Shown: one piece after another, positions 4,077 through 10,676 of the stretch
Layout: every line of letters begins with the position of its first letter
Numbering within the stretch: the first letter of the stretch is position 1
Origin: a virus
Strand: one strand, 5' to 3'
Length of the DNA stretch: 28,317 nt
Virus record (IMG/VR): IMGVR_UViG_3300034102_000810
Location: 1-28,317 of that record
Notes under the pieces: model-generated
What the model was told of the DNA's origin: nothing
The model's database searches: none
What the model saw: only the letters and a program-made list of their open reading frames with translations
Position numbers and translations under genes: made by a program

Positions 4077-4148
4077 GCGGAATTAGTTCAGTGGTAGAAC
4101 GCCATCCTTCCAAGTTGGATGTCACCGGTTCGAATCCGGTATTCCGCT
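4077..4148 (+). tRNA. tRNA-Gly(TCC)
   Basis: The acceptor is GCGGAAT/ATTCCGC with discriminator T. The anticodon loop CTTCCAA gives TCC. The stem CCATC/GTTGG has one T-T mismatch. It lies 8 nt after a perfect promoter. Confidence 0.92.
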
Positions 4149-4151
4149 CTT

Positions 4152-4223
4152 GGGCGATTAACTCAGCGGTAGAGTGGCCTCCTTACAAGTGGTAAGTCAC
4201 TGGTTCGATTCCAGTATCGCCCA
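4152..4223 (+). tRNA. tRNA-Val(TAC)
   Basis: The acceptor is GGGCGAT/ATCGCCC with discriminator A. The anticodon loop CTTACAA gives TAC. The stem GCCTC/GTGGT has one T-T mismatch and one G-T pair. It is the last tRNA of the main array, 17 nt before the next protein gene. Confidence 0.92.
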
Positions 4224-4240
4224 TTATTAAGATACAAAGA

Positions 4241-5194
4241 ATGGATATTAATGTTTATGATAAACTTGGTGATGTAGTTAAATCTATCAATCTTGAAGAC
4301 TCTATTGAATATGTTGATGGTAGAGTATACAAAGGAGACAAATTTTACTACAAAGGTATAGGAATTCCATATCAGTTTCATCATATTCATCCGGATGATA
4401 TGTCGGATGAATATGATTTTATTGATGTATGTGATGTTTTCTACATTGGTAATTTAGTTTCGAAAAAAGTCTTCGCAGGAAAGACTGGAATATTTCAAGA
4501 AAAATATCAAACTCATTTTACCGATTGGATTGGTGCTTGTGGTATAAAGGAACTCAACATATTTGAAAATTTATATGATGAGAGTGGATTTGAATTCAGT
4601 GCAATTGAAGTTTTTGAATATCAAATTATTGATGAACAAAATCAACAATATTATTTGAAGGTTGATTATCCAGAAGGTAGAAATAATTACTTAACGAGTC
4701 CTGATCCAAAAAAACTTAGGCTTCTTTTGGACTATATGATTCAAAATGATTGGAACTTTCCTTGGGATAAAAATTGTCTTACAGATATTAACTCAGAATC
4801 TAAAATAACTGACGTAGCTGATATCTTTAAGTCCTCAGATATTTCTCATAAGATTGGAACAGTTTATGCTTTGTTGCATAGTCTTTATCAAAATGATCAA
4901 AATGCATACTTTGAATTTTGTGAATCAAATTCTTTAATGCACTATAATAGAATGAGTTTTATTCTTAATACTCTTTCTATTCTTCAATATAATAATGTAG
5001 ATGTTAGTCATTTATATTCAACAACTCCGGTTGAAACTTATAAAAATATAATTTATAATTACTTGATTACTGGAAAAAATTGTGGTTTCTGTGGGGTTGG
5101 TAGTTGTAAAGGAAGAAAGGATTCTAATCAATCTTATGGTGAGGAAATTCGAAACGAATATATTAAAATGGCTAAAGTTCAATTGAACTTATAA
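4241..5194 (+). CDS. Unknown 317-aa protein with a C-terminal CxxC cluster
   Basis: I do not recognise this protein. It is soluble and acidic, with no signal peptide or membrane segment. The N-terminal half is rich in aromatic and acidic residues (FHHIHPDD near 47-54). The second half reads as helical. The C-terminal region has a KNCGFCGVGSCKGRK motif with three cysteines that could bind metal. Its composition is AT-rich, with strong T and A bias at third positions, more so than the neighbouring metabolic genes. It follows the tRNA array directly and is likely read from the perfect promoter at 4040. It could be a cargo or moron gene. Confidence 0.75.
   Translation: MDINVYDKLGDVVKSINLEDSIEYVDGRVYKGDKFYYKGIGIPYQFHHIHPDDMSDEYDFIDVCDVFYIGNLVSKKVFAGKTGIFQEKYQTHFTDWIGACGIKELNIFENLYDESGFEFSAIEVFEYQIIDEQNQQYYLKVDYPEGRNNYLTSPDPKKLRLLLDYMIQNDWNFPWDKNCLTDINSESKITDVADIFKSSDISHKIGTVYALLHSLYQNDQNAYFEFCESNSLMHYNRMSFILNTLSILQYNNVDVSHLYSTTPVETYKNIIYNYLITGKNCGFCGVGSCKGRKDSNQSYGEEIRNEYIKMAKVQLNL
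5175..5190. repeat. 16-bp perfect palindrome adjoining a late promoter
   Basis: AAGTTCAATTGAACTT reads the same on both strands. Its last base is the first base of the TATAAATA late core at 5190-5197, and it lies in the final codons of the 317-aa gene. It is a plausible protein-binding site. Confidence 0.7.
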
Positions 5195-5197
5195 ATA
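5190..5197 (+). promoter_or_regulatory. Late promoter for the Dps-like gene
   Basis: TATAAATA is a perfect T4-type late core 21 nt before the ATG at 5219. It overlaps the TAA stop of the preceding gene, suggesting late expression of the Dps-like protein. Confidence 0.7.
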
Positions 5198-5218
5198 CTT
5201 GAAAAAAGTATCTGTATA

Positions 5219-5737
5219 ATGGAAACACTTTTTAAACTACTGAGTGATGCTCAGGCTAGTCTTTTTGTTCTCTTTCAAAAGACATGGGTATACCACTGGA
5301 ATGTAGTTGGTGACGATTTTTATCAGTTCCATAAGTTATTTGGAAAACATTATGAAGCAATGTTTGATCAGATAGATCGTCTCACCGAACACATGAGGTA
5401 TCTAAATATCAAACCAGTGCCAACTCTATCAAGAATTACTGAAGTATCTCATATTTCAGAAGCAGATAGTTCTCTAGATAGTATGGGAATGATTCGTGAT
5501 CTTATTTCCAGTCACCAAAAAATTGTAGAACTTCTAAGACAAGTTGCAGAAGAATCTGAAACACAAAAATCAAGAGGAACTACAAATCTAGTTGATGATC
5601 TGAATGAAGAACATGGTAAGTTTATCTGGATGTTGAGATCATTTACCGATAAACCAAGTAAGAAAGTTCAAGAAGAATTAGAAACTACGGAAGAAACTAC
5701 GGAAGAAACTGAAGAAGAAATTACAACTGAAGAATAA
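5219..5737 (+). CDS. Dps-like ferritin-family protein
   Basis: 172 residues. The first ~145 form the four-helix core of Dps proteins: a KTWVYHWNVVG segment (21-31) carrying the ferroxidase His, then HYEAMFDQIDRLTEHMR (44-60) with the acidic ligands, and later helices ending near WMLRSF. Dps proteins oxidise and store iron and protect DNA from peroxide. Cyanomyoviruses commonly carry such a gene. The C-terminus is an acidic tail of ETTEE-type repeats (about 151-172) encoded by near-identical short DNA repeats, unlike typical Dps tails. The late promoter suggests it could be packaged or active late in infection. Dps assembly into dodecamers is known for the family but not shown here. Confidence 0.8.
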   Translation: METLFKLLSDAQASLFVLFQKTWVYHWNVVGDDFYQFHKLFGKHYEAMFDQIDRLTEHMRYLNIKPVPTLSRITEVSHISEADSSLDSMGMIRDLISSHQKIVELLRQVAEESETQKSRGTTNLVDDLNEEHGKFIWMLRSFTDKPSKKVQEELETTEETTEETEEEITTEE

Positions 5738-5753
5738 TTTAAGGTATTGATCA

Positions 5754-6005
5754 ATGTTAAAAGTAAGATGTAAGGTGTGTAACACCGAGTTGGAGTCGCA
5801 TCCAACAAAATCAGTATGTTGTGGATGTGATAATATGACACTGGTAAAGGGAGACACCATCACTGCTGTTGACCTAAATCAGGTAGTTATGTTAAACTCA
5901 CTAAAGGAAAATAAAAAGGATAGCCTGTTCAGTCCATCTGAACTTGCTTTCCAAGAGTCCAGACGAGCTCGTAAGGTTCGTAAACTGGATTTTGAAATCC
6001 GATAG
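5754..6005 (+). CDS. Small zinc-ribbon-like protein
   Basis: 83 residues. Cys6-x2-Cys9 and the cluster Cys22-Cys23-x-Cys25 in SVCCGCDN could bind one zinc, followed by a basic C-terminus (RRARKVRK). It resembles small conserved hypothetical proteins of cyanophages, and I know no function. It begins 16 nt after the Dps-like gene and is probably co-transcribed. The last G of its TAG stop is also the first base of tRNA-Ser(GCT), so coding sequence and tRNA overlap by one base. Confidence 0.75.
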   Translation: MLKVRCKVCNTELESHPTKSVCCGCDNMTLVKGDTITAVDLNQVVMLNSLKENKKDSLFSPSELAFQESRRARKVRKLDFEIR

Positions 6006-6093
6006 GAGAATTGGCCGAGTGGTTTAAGGCGGGAACCTGCTAAGTTCTTGAGGAGTTTACGCTTCTCCGTTGGTTCGAATCCAACATTCTCCG
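6005..6093 (+). tRNA. tRNA-Ser(GCT)
   Basis: Class II cloverleaf of 89 nt. The acceptor is GGAGAAT/ATTCTCC with discriminator G. The anticodon arm is GGAAC-CTGCTAA-GTTCT, followed by a long variable arm. It reads AGC and AGT. Its first base is the last base of the preceding stop codon. Confidence 0.93.
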
Positions 6094-6096
6094 TAT

Positions 6097-6181
6097 GGAA
6101 AGGTGGCCGAGTGGTTTAAGGCAACTGTCTTGAAAACAGTCGATGTGAAAGCATCCGGAGGTTCGAATCCTCTCCTTTCCG
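6097..6181 (+). tRNA. tRNA-Ser(TGA)
   Basis: Class II cloverleaf of 85 nt. The acceptor is GGAAAGG/CCTTTCC with discriminator G. The anticodon arm is ACTGT-CTTGAAA-ACAGT. With Ser(GGA) and Ser(GCT) it completes coverage of all serine codons by wobble. It lies 3 nt after the previous tRNA. Confidence 0.94.
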
Positions 6182-6294
6182 TTTAGAAAAGTTACAAATT
6201 TAATTATTGCTTAATCAGTGTGTCGCAATGAACACATAAAGTTGCCCTTTGGGCTTCCATGATTATTATATACTTATGTACAAGTTAATACCTT
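6182..6294. other. Intergenic region before the small-protein string
   Basis: No gene seen. GCCC-TTT-GGGC (6244-6254) is a compact hairpin without a U-run. A weak promoter can be proposed: TTGCCC (6242-6247) and TATATA (6267-6272), spacer 19. It would serve the genes from 6295. Confidence 0.35.
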
Positions 6295-6444
6295 ATGGAT
6301 CAACATACCTACGAAAATTGGGTGAAGATCAAAGAGACCTTTGAGGTCTCAGGTAACATGGATAATATGTTCTACAAAAGAGCATGTGAAATCGTAAAAA
6401 CCAAAAAAGATCCTCTAGCTAAGTTTCTTGGAGATGAAAAGTGA
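6295..6444 (+). CDS. Conserved-type cyanophage small protein (49 aa)
   Basis: The sequence MDQHTYENWVKIKETFEVSG followed by MDNMFYKRACEIV resembles a small hypothetical protein that I recall from several cyanomyoviruses. It is soluble and helical. It ends at TGA 6442-6444, overlapping by one base the ATG of the next gene, which supports both. It is the first gene of a six-gene string of tiny proteins. No function is known. Confidence 0.7.
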   Translation: MDQHTYENWVKIKETFEVSGNMDNMFYKRACEIVKTKKDPLAKFLGDEK

Positions 6445-6644
6445 TGGAACCTCAGGACGAATTAATAAGTCGTAGTGAAGTCCAGGAGATGATTGATGCC
6501 GCAATTCGTAGACACAACCGTAATGCTTCAATTATTAGTATGTGTGTTGGTTGGGTGGTTCTTTCTTTATTTGCTGAGGGACTTCTAAGACTTATTGGAG
6601 TTATTCCACCAGTGTTACCATGGCTAAACATTACCCTGAAATAA
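6444..6644 (+). CDS. Small single-pass membrane protein (66 aa)
   Basis: ATG 6444 overlaps the preceding stop as TGATG. I prefer it to the in-frame GTG three bases earlier. A charged N-terminal helix (SEVQEMIDAAIRRHNRN) leads into a hydrophobic segment of about 20 residues (ISMCVGWVVLSLFAEGLLRL), then a Pro-containing tail. The N-terminus is probably cytoplasmic. Its end overlaps the next gene by 25 nt. No family recognised. Confidence 0.68.
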   Translation: MEPQDELISRSEVQEMIDAAIRRHNRNASIISMCVGWVVLSLFAEGLLRLIGVIPPVLPWLNITLK

Positions 6645-6799
6645 TAGGTATAGTTTTTCTATTAGTATTTGCTACTACAATGTTCTATCAAGGGACATGT
6701 ATTATAAGAGGACAACGTGGTTATTCTCTTCGTGATTATTTGAAACAAGATAGTACAAACATGCGTAAAAGAATTGAAGAACTACTCAAAGACAAATGA
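6620..6799 (+). CDS. Small membrane protein with basic helical tail (59 aa)
   Basis: One membrane segment near residues 8-23 (IIGIVFLLVFATTMFY) is followed by a basic, helical cytoplasmic-type tail ending RKRIEELLKDK. The start lies inside the preceding gene, and the stop overlaps the next start as ATGA, a translational-coupling arrangement. No family recognised. Confidence 0.65.
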   Translation: MAKHYPEIIGIVFLLVFATTMFYQGTCIIRGQRGYSLRDYLKQDSTNMRKRIEELLKDK

Positions 6800-6927
6800 T
6801 ATTTCTTACAGAGGAAGATCTAAAAGAACTACAAGAAAGAGTTCTGCAACAAAAAATGTCTGAGTTGTTTGAAGAACCTTGCACATATGAGGACGATGAT
6901 AACTATGGAATTCCAAGAACTTATTGA
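6796..6927 (+). CDS. Small acidic protein (43 aa)
   Basis: The ATG overlaps the preceding TGA as ATGA. The sequence begins with a helix, MIFLTEEDLKELQERVLQ, and has an acidic cluster YEDDDN near the end. It has no membrane segment. The following gene starts within it. Unknown function. Confidence 0.6.
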   Translation: MIFLTEEDLKELQERVLQQKMSELFEEPCTYEDDDNYGIPRTY

Positions 6928-7018
6928 GTTCGTCACAAAACAACTTTTAATTTTCGTTGTGTTTATGTGTGGTCTTACCATAGGTTATATGTACGGACAT
7001 AAAGATGGAGGTGGTTAA
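6905..7018 (+). CDS. Small membrane protein (37 aa)
   Basis: The sequence MEFQELIEFVTKQLL leads into a hydrophobic segment (LIFVVFMCGLTIGYMYG), and the protein ends in GHKDGGG. It overlaps the previous gene by 23 nt in another frame. It is plausible because the whole string 6295-7110 is packed in this manner. Unknown function. Confidence 0.55.
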   Translation: MEFQELIEFVTKQLLIFVVFMCGLTIGYMYGHKDGGG

Positions 7019-7020
7019 AT

Positions 7021-7110
7021 ATGAATAGTTTAACTTTGTTGGCTAGTATTTGTGTATTTGGATCAATTGGATTATTTATTTTTTGGGGACTGGGACACGC
7101 TTATCCATAA
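7021..7110 (+). CDS. Membrane micro-protein (29 aa)
   Basis: Almost the entire product is one hydrophobic helix (LTLLASICVFGSIGLFIFWG), ending GHAYP. It starts 2 nt after the preceding stop, with GGAGGTGG upstream as a strong ribosome-binding site (7006-7014). It is similar in size to the small single-helix subunits of photosynthetic complexes, but I cannot match it to any of them. Confidence 0.6.
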   Translation: MNSLTLLASICVFGSIGLFIFWGLGHAYP

Positions 7111-7125
7111 ATTGGGAGAGGACAA

Positions 7126-7791
7126 ATGAAGATTTTTTTAGATACTGCTGATGTTTCTTTTATTAAATCAGCATATGAAACGGGTTTATTGGATGGAGTC
7201 ACTACAAATCCATCACTTATTTTAAAAAGCGGAAGACAACTTTTGGAGGTTATTCAAGAGATTGCATCAGATTTTCCAGATTTACAAAGCATTTCTGCAG
7301 AGGTTGTTGCCGATACAGCAGAAGAAATGCTTTCGCAGGCACAACATTATTTTACAATCGCACCTGCTGTTACAATTAAAGTTCCTTGCACAGTAGAAGG
7401 ACTTAAAGTTTGTAAGACACTTTCCGATAAAGGAATTAAAGTTAATGTAACTCTTGTGTTCTCAGTCGCTCAGGCAATTCTTGCATCAAAGGCAGGAGCA
7501 ACATTTATCTCACCTTTCGTTGGTCGTTGGATGGATAATTCAATTGATGGAATTGAACTTATCAAGAACATTCGTAAGGCATTTGATTACTCGGGAACAT
7601 CCACTCAGATTCTTGCAGCATCTCTTCGTGATGTAAGACAGGTAGAACAATCTGCTCTTTCTGGTGCTGATGTAGTTACAATTCCTCCCATTGTATTCTG
7701 GGCAATGTATAAGAACATTATGACTGATAAGGGTCTGGAACTCTTTCAGAAGGATTGGGAAGAAGTGTTGAATTCTGTTAATAAGAAGTGA
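7126..7791 (+). CDS. talC: Transaldolase TalC
   Basis: 221 residues, the usual length of the short TalC/fructose-6-phosphate-aldolase-like class found in cyanophages. The N-terminus MKIFLDTADV, TTNPS (26-30) and the Schiff-base lysine in VTIKVP (Lys85) are all present. Transaldolase exchanges three-carbon units between pentose-phosphate intermediates. In infected cyanobacteria, phage talC is known to help steer carbon from the Calvin cycle to the pentose phosphate pathway for NADPH and nucleotide precursors. A good ribosome-binding site (GGGAGAGG) precedes it. Its stop overlaps the GTG start of zwf by 3 bases (shared GTGA), so these genes form an operon with gnd. Confidence 0.95.
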   Translation: MKIFLDTADVSFIKSAYETGLLDGVTTNPSLILKSGRQLLEVIQEIASDFPDLQSISAEVVADTAEEMLSQAQHYFTIAPAVTIKVPCTVEGLKVCKTLSDKGIKVNVTLVFSVAQAILASKAGATFISPFVGRWMDNSIDGIELIKNIRKAFDYSGTSTQILAASLRDVRQVEQSALSGADVVTIPPIVFWAMYKNIMTDKGLELFQKDWEEVLNSVNKK

Positions 7792-9119
7792 AAAATATTG
7801 TAATCTTTGGTGCAACGGGAGACTTGTGCCGTAGGAAACTTATACCAGCACTTTATACTCTTCATAAGAAAAATCTTTTACCAAAAGGATTAAAAATTAT
7901 TGGAGCTTCCAGAACTAATCATTCTAAAGAAAGTTGGGTGGAAGTATTGGGAAGTTATTCCCAAGAGTTTATTAAGAGACTTGAATATGTTCCTTGTGAT
8001 TTAAGTGATTCAGAATCCCTTAAATTATTGGAATCCTATGAAGACACAACTTATTTTCTTTCTGTTCCACCAGAAAGATATGCTGATGCTATTACAAACC
8101 TAAAAGAAGCAGGTAAGTTAGATGACGCAGAAAAATCAAGAGTCATTATTGAGAAACCTTTTGGCACCGATCTTCAATCTGCTAATTATCTACAATCTGT
8201 GGTGGCTGGATATTTACGGGAAAAACAAGTATATCGCATTGACCATTATCTCGGTAAAGATACTGTTAATAATATCCTTGCCACCCGCTTTAGCAATATA
8301 TTATTGGAACCACTTTGGAACAGGAACTTTATAGAAGAAGTCCAAATCTTTGCAACTGAAACAATTGGTTGCGAAGGTCGTGCCCAGTATTATGATACTG
8401 CTGGTGCCGTAAGAGATATGCTTCAAAACCATATGCTTCAGGTGCTTGCACTAATTGCAATGGAACCTCCTTGTAAAAATGATGCTAAAGAAATTCGCAG
8501 AGAAAAGGTTAAGGTTCTTGCCGCAACTAGACTTGGTGATAATGTAGTTCTCGGTCAATATGATGGATATAAAGGTGAAGATGGAGTAAATCCAGATTCA
8601 CAGACTCCAACTTTTGTTGCGGGTGATCTTTATATTGATAACTGGAGATGGAAAGGGGTTCCATTTCACTTTATGACAGGTAAAAAGATGCCTGTGAATT
8701 GTGTTGAGGTTGTAATTAAATTTAAGTCTCCACCACAACAATTATTTGATGGACACGAATGCAACGATAGAATTGTAATGAGATTGCAACCAGATCCACA
8801 TTTGGATATGCGTATTGACATCAAATCTCCTGGACTAAATGATAATGTAGAATCAGCAATTCTTCAGTATCATTATCCAGTAGAAAAAGCAATTGATGGT
8901 TATGTAAAACTTTTTTATGATGCAATAAATGAGGATCAATCCCACTTTGTCCATGCTGATGAAGTGTTAGAGTCTTGGAGAATTGTTGATGATCTTTTAT
9001 GTACTGGAGATCAATGTCGCATTATGACAATGCCATATCTTTATAATGAAGGTGTTTGGGGGCCTTCATCTAAAACAGAACTTGTTACAAAGTGGGACTA
9101 TCCACTTAAATTAAAATAG
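7788..9119 (+). CDS. zwf: Glucose-6-phosphate 1-dehydrogenase
   Basis: 443 residues against roughly 500 for the bacterial enzyme. The dinucleotide-binding GATGDL (8-13), EKPFG (122-126) and the active-site motif RIDHYLGKD (150-158) are intact, with D replacing the usual final E. The enzyme oxidises glucose-6-phosphate to 6-phosphogluconolactone and reduces NADP+. It starts with GTG inside the talC stop, so translation is probably coupled. With gnd it forms the oxidative branch that makes two NADPH per hexose. It is shorter than cellular homologues, as is typical for phage metabolic genes. Confidence 0.95.
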   Translation: MKNIVIFGATGDLCRRKLIPALYTLHKKNLLPKGLKIIGASRTNHSKESWVEVLGSYSQEFIKRLEYVPCDLSDSESLKLLESYEDTTYFLSVPPERYADAITNLKEAGKLDDAEKSRVIIEKPFGTDLQSANYLQSVVAGYLREKQVYRIDHYLGKDTVNNILATRFSNILLEPLWNRNFIEEVQIFATETIGCEGRAQYYDTAGAVRDMLQNHMLQVLALIAMEPPCKNDAKEIRREKVKVLAATRLGDNVVLGQYDGYKGEDGVNPDSQTPTFVAGDLYIDNWRWKGVPFHFMTGKKMPVNCVEVVIKFKSPPQQLFDGHECNDRIVMRLQPDPHLDMRIDIKSPGLNDNVESAILQYHYPVEKAIDGYVKLFYDAINEDQSHFVHADEVLESWRIVDDLLCTGDQCRIMTMPYLYNEGVWGPSSKTELVTKWDYPLKLK

Positions 9120-9128
9120 GAGTAAAAA

Positions 9129-10154
9129 ATGAAAGTAGGATTAATTGGACTGGGTAGAATGGGCGAAGGTATGTCTCGCCGTATGATGAAGGCAGGAATA
9201 GAAGTTTGGGGTTATCGCAGAAACTATGAAAAAGCACAAGAAGCATTTGAAAACGGATATGTTAACGGTGTTACAACTTCTATACAAAGCCTTGTTCAAG
9301 TAGTAAAAAATGGTGGCACTCAACCAGGTATTTTTCAGATGGTTGTACCTGCTGAAACTGTAGAGGAGACGATTAATGAACTACTACGATATTGTGGTGA
9401 AGGAGATATTATTATTGATCATGGCAATAGCAATTTTAAGGACAGTCGGAAGAGAGCAGAACGCCTGGCAAAGGTTGGCATCCAATATATTGATTGTGGC
9501 ACTAGCGGCGGTGTTTATGGTCTGGATCGTGGATACTGTCTTATGGTTGGTGGCGGAGATACTGCGGTCTCCACTTGTTCAAGCATTTTTAATGCCCTCT
9601 CCCCAGGAATTGACGCTGCCCCCAGGACTCAATTTGACTCGGACATAACTTCTGCTGAATATGGATGGTTGCATTGTGGTGGTCCAGGTGCAGGACATTT
9701 TGTAAAGATGGTGCATAATGGCATTGAATATGGTATAATGCAAGCATACGCAGAGGGATTTAACATCATCAAAAACTCTAATGCAGGTGCTCAGTATGTT
9801 AGAGAAGGTGACGCAGAGGTTGCCCCGATGGCAGACCCAGAATCCTATTGCTATGACATTGACGTTGCTGAGGTTGCTGAGTTATGGCGTCGTGGTAGTG
9901 TGGTTGGGTCTTGGTTACTTGATCTTACTGCTGATGTGTTACGCAGGGATGGTAGCCTTAAACAATTCTCTGGAGGGGTTTCCGACAGCGGTGAGGGTCG
10001 TTGGACTGTTTCTGCCGCTGTGGACCTTGGTGTACCCGCTCCTGTCATTACTACTGCCCTTTATGAAAGATTTAATAGTCGCAATCTGGGTACTTTCGCA
10101 TCCAAGGTTCTAAACGGAATGCGTTACATGTTTGGTGGACATCACGTAAGATAG
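9129..10154 (+). CDS. gnd: 6-phosphogluconate dehydrogenase (decarboxylating)
   Basis: 341 residues, well below the ~470 of the classical cellular enzyme and similar to the short class. The N-terminal Rossmann motif GLGRMGEGM (7-15), CGTSGGVYG (123-131) and the catalytic block GPGAGHFVKMVHNGIEYG (185-202, with Lys193 and Asn197) are present. It converts 6-phosphogluconate to ribulose-5-phosphate with NADPH release. It starts 9 nt after zwf with an AGGAG ribosome-binding site. The reading frame at 9700-10100 is richer in G and C than zwf, perhaps reflecting separate origin. Confidence 0.95.
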   Translation: MKVGLIGLGRMGEGMSRRMMKAGIEVWGYRRNYEKAQEAFENGYVNGVTTSIQSLVQVVKNGGTQPGIFQMVVPAETVEETINELLRYCGEGDIIIDHGNSNFKDSRKRAERLAKVGIQYIDCGTSGGVYGLDRGYCLMVGGGDTAVSTCSSIFNALSPGIDAAPRTQFDSDITSAEYGWLHCGGPGAGHFVKMVHNGIEYGIMQAYAEGFNIIKNSNAGAQYVREGDAEVAPMADPESYCYDIDVAEVAELWRRGSVVGSWLLDLTADVLRRDGSLKQFSGGVSDSGEGRWTVSAAVDLGVPAPVITTALYERFNSRNLGTFASKVLNGMRYMFGGHHVR

Positions 10155-10163
10155 GAGTTTTCA

Positions 10164-10331
10164 ATGAAACGATTCAAAGATTTTTCGGATTATGAGTTGC
10201 AACTTTTAGCAGATGCTATTTGGATGAGACAAAGACGTTTTATTGCTGGCGATCGTAGGTTTATGGAGTATGGAGTAATACTGGATGAGATTCGTGAAAG
10301 AATAAATTATGTACCAGGAATATTTTCATAA
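10164..10331 (+). CDS. Small soluble protein (55 aa)
   Basis: AGGAG lies 6 nt upstream of ATG 10164. The product, MKRFKDFSDYELQLLADAIW and onward, is helical with a basic middle (MRQRRF, GDRRF). The TAA stop overlaps the next ATG by one base. No family recognised, but the start context and overlap are good. Confidence 0.65.
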   Translation: MKRFKDFSDYELQLLADAIWMRQRRFIAGDRRFMEYGVILDEIRERINYVPGIFS

Positions 10332-10453
10332 TGTTATTAGGTAAAATACTGATGTTCATTTCAGTTCCTTTCGTACTAATAACTCTTTATTTCGGAACAA
10401 GGGGAGGTTATTACGATTCTAGTGATTACGATGGAAATGGAACAGCACACTAA
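10331..10453 (+). CDS. Small membrane protein (40 aa)
   Basis: The N-terminal hydrophobic stretch LLGKILMFISVPFVLITLYFG forms one membrane segment, followed by a polar Tyr/Asp/Gly-rich tail (GGYYDSSDYDGNG). It starts on the last base of the previous stop and overlaps the next gene by 23 nt. Unknown function. Confidence 0.55.
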   Translation: MLLGKILMFISVPFVLITLYFGTRGGYYDSSDYDGNGTAH

Positions 10454-10592
10454 TCTGGTATTTAAGTTTGTAGAATTTGTACTAAATAGTCCCATATCAA
10501 TCTTTATTATTGGTATGGGCTTGACAGTCGTTCCTACATTAGGTATAATGTATGTACATTCAACAAATGATGAAAATAAAAACGGGCATTAG
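10431..10592 (+). CDS. Small membrane protein (53 aa) whose gene ends inside a tRNA
   Basis: One membrane segment lies near residues 21-42 (PISIFIIGMGLTVVPTLGIM), with a polar tail. The TAG stop (10590-10592) falls within tRNA-Pro, so the last ten bases of the gene are tRNA sequence. A perfect consensus promoter lies inside the coding region (10521-10549). The double use of DNA here is unusual. The protein is plausible but unconfirmed. Confidence 0.55.
   Translation: MEMEQHTNLVFKFVEFVLNSPISIFIIGMGLTVVPTLGIMYVHSTNDENKNGH
10521..10549 (+). promoter_or_regulatory. Perfect sigma70 promoter embedded in a coding sequence
   Basis: TTGACA (10521-10526), a 17-nt spacer and TATAAT (10544-10549). It lies within the 53-aa gene and 34 nt upstream of tRNA-Pro, so it probably drives the tRNA and the antitoxin-like gene. 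Confidence 0.85.
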
Positions 10593-10656
10593 CGCAGTTT
10601 GGTAGCGCGCCTGCTTTGGGAGCAGGATGTCGGGGGTTCAAATCCCTCATGCCCGA
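10583..10656 (+). tRNA. tRNA-Pro(TGG), second copy
   Basis: The acceptor CGGGCAT/ATGCCCG is perfect, with discriminator A. The anticodon arm is CCTGC-TTTGGGA-GCAGG. It has the same anticodon as the gene at 2547 but a different body, so it is not a recent duplicate. CCA is not encoded. Confidence 0.94.
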
Positions 10657-10676
10657 CTTAATAAATACACAAAAAA

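Noticed and set aside
1607-4223. CRISPR array
   Set aside because: The recurring TTCGAAT-type motifs are T loops of tRNAs. Spacing and flanks vary and fold as cloverleaves.
5190-5220. Sigma70 promoter using TATAAT at 5215-5220 for the Dps-like gene
   Set aside because: The box overlaps the start codon at 5219 and no -35 box lies 16-18 nt upstream. The late promoter at 5190 explains the gene better.
6441-6443. GTG start for the 66-aa membrane protein
   Set aside because: The next codon is ATG in perfect TGATG overlap with the preceding stop, the usual arrangement in this genome.
7021-7110. Photosystem or cytochrome b6f small subunit (PetN/PsbN type)
   Set aside because: Size and single helix fit, but the residues do not match any of those proteins that I can recall.
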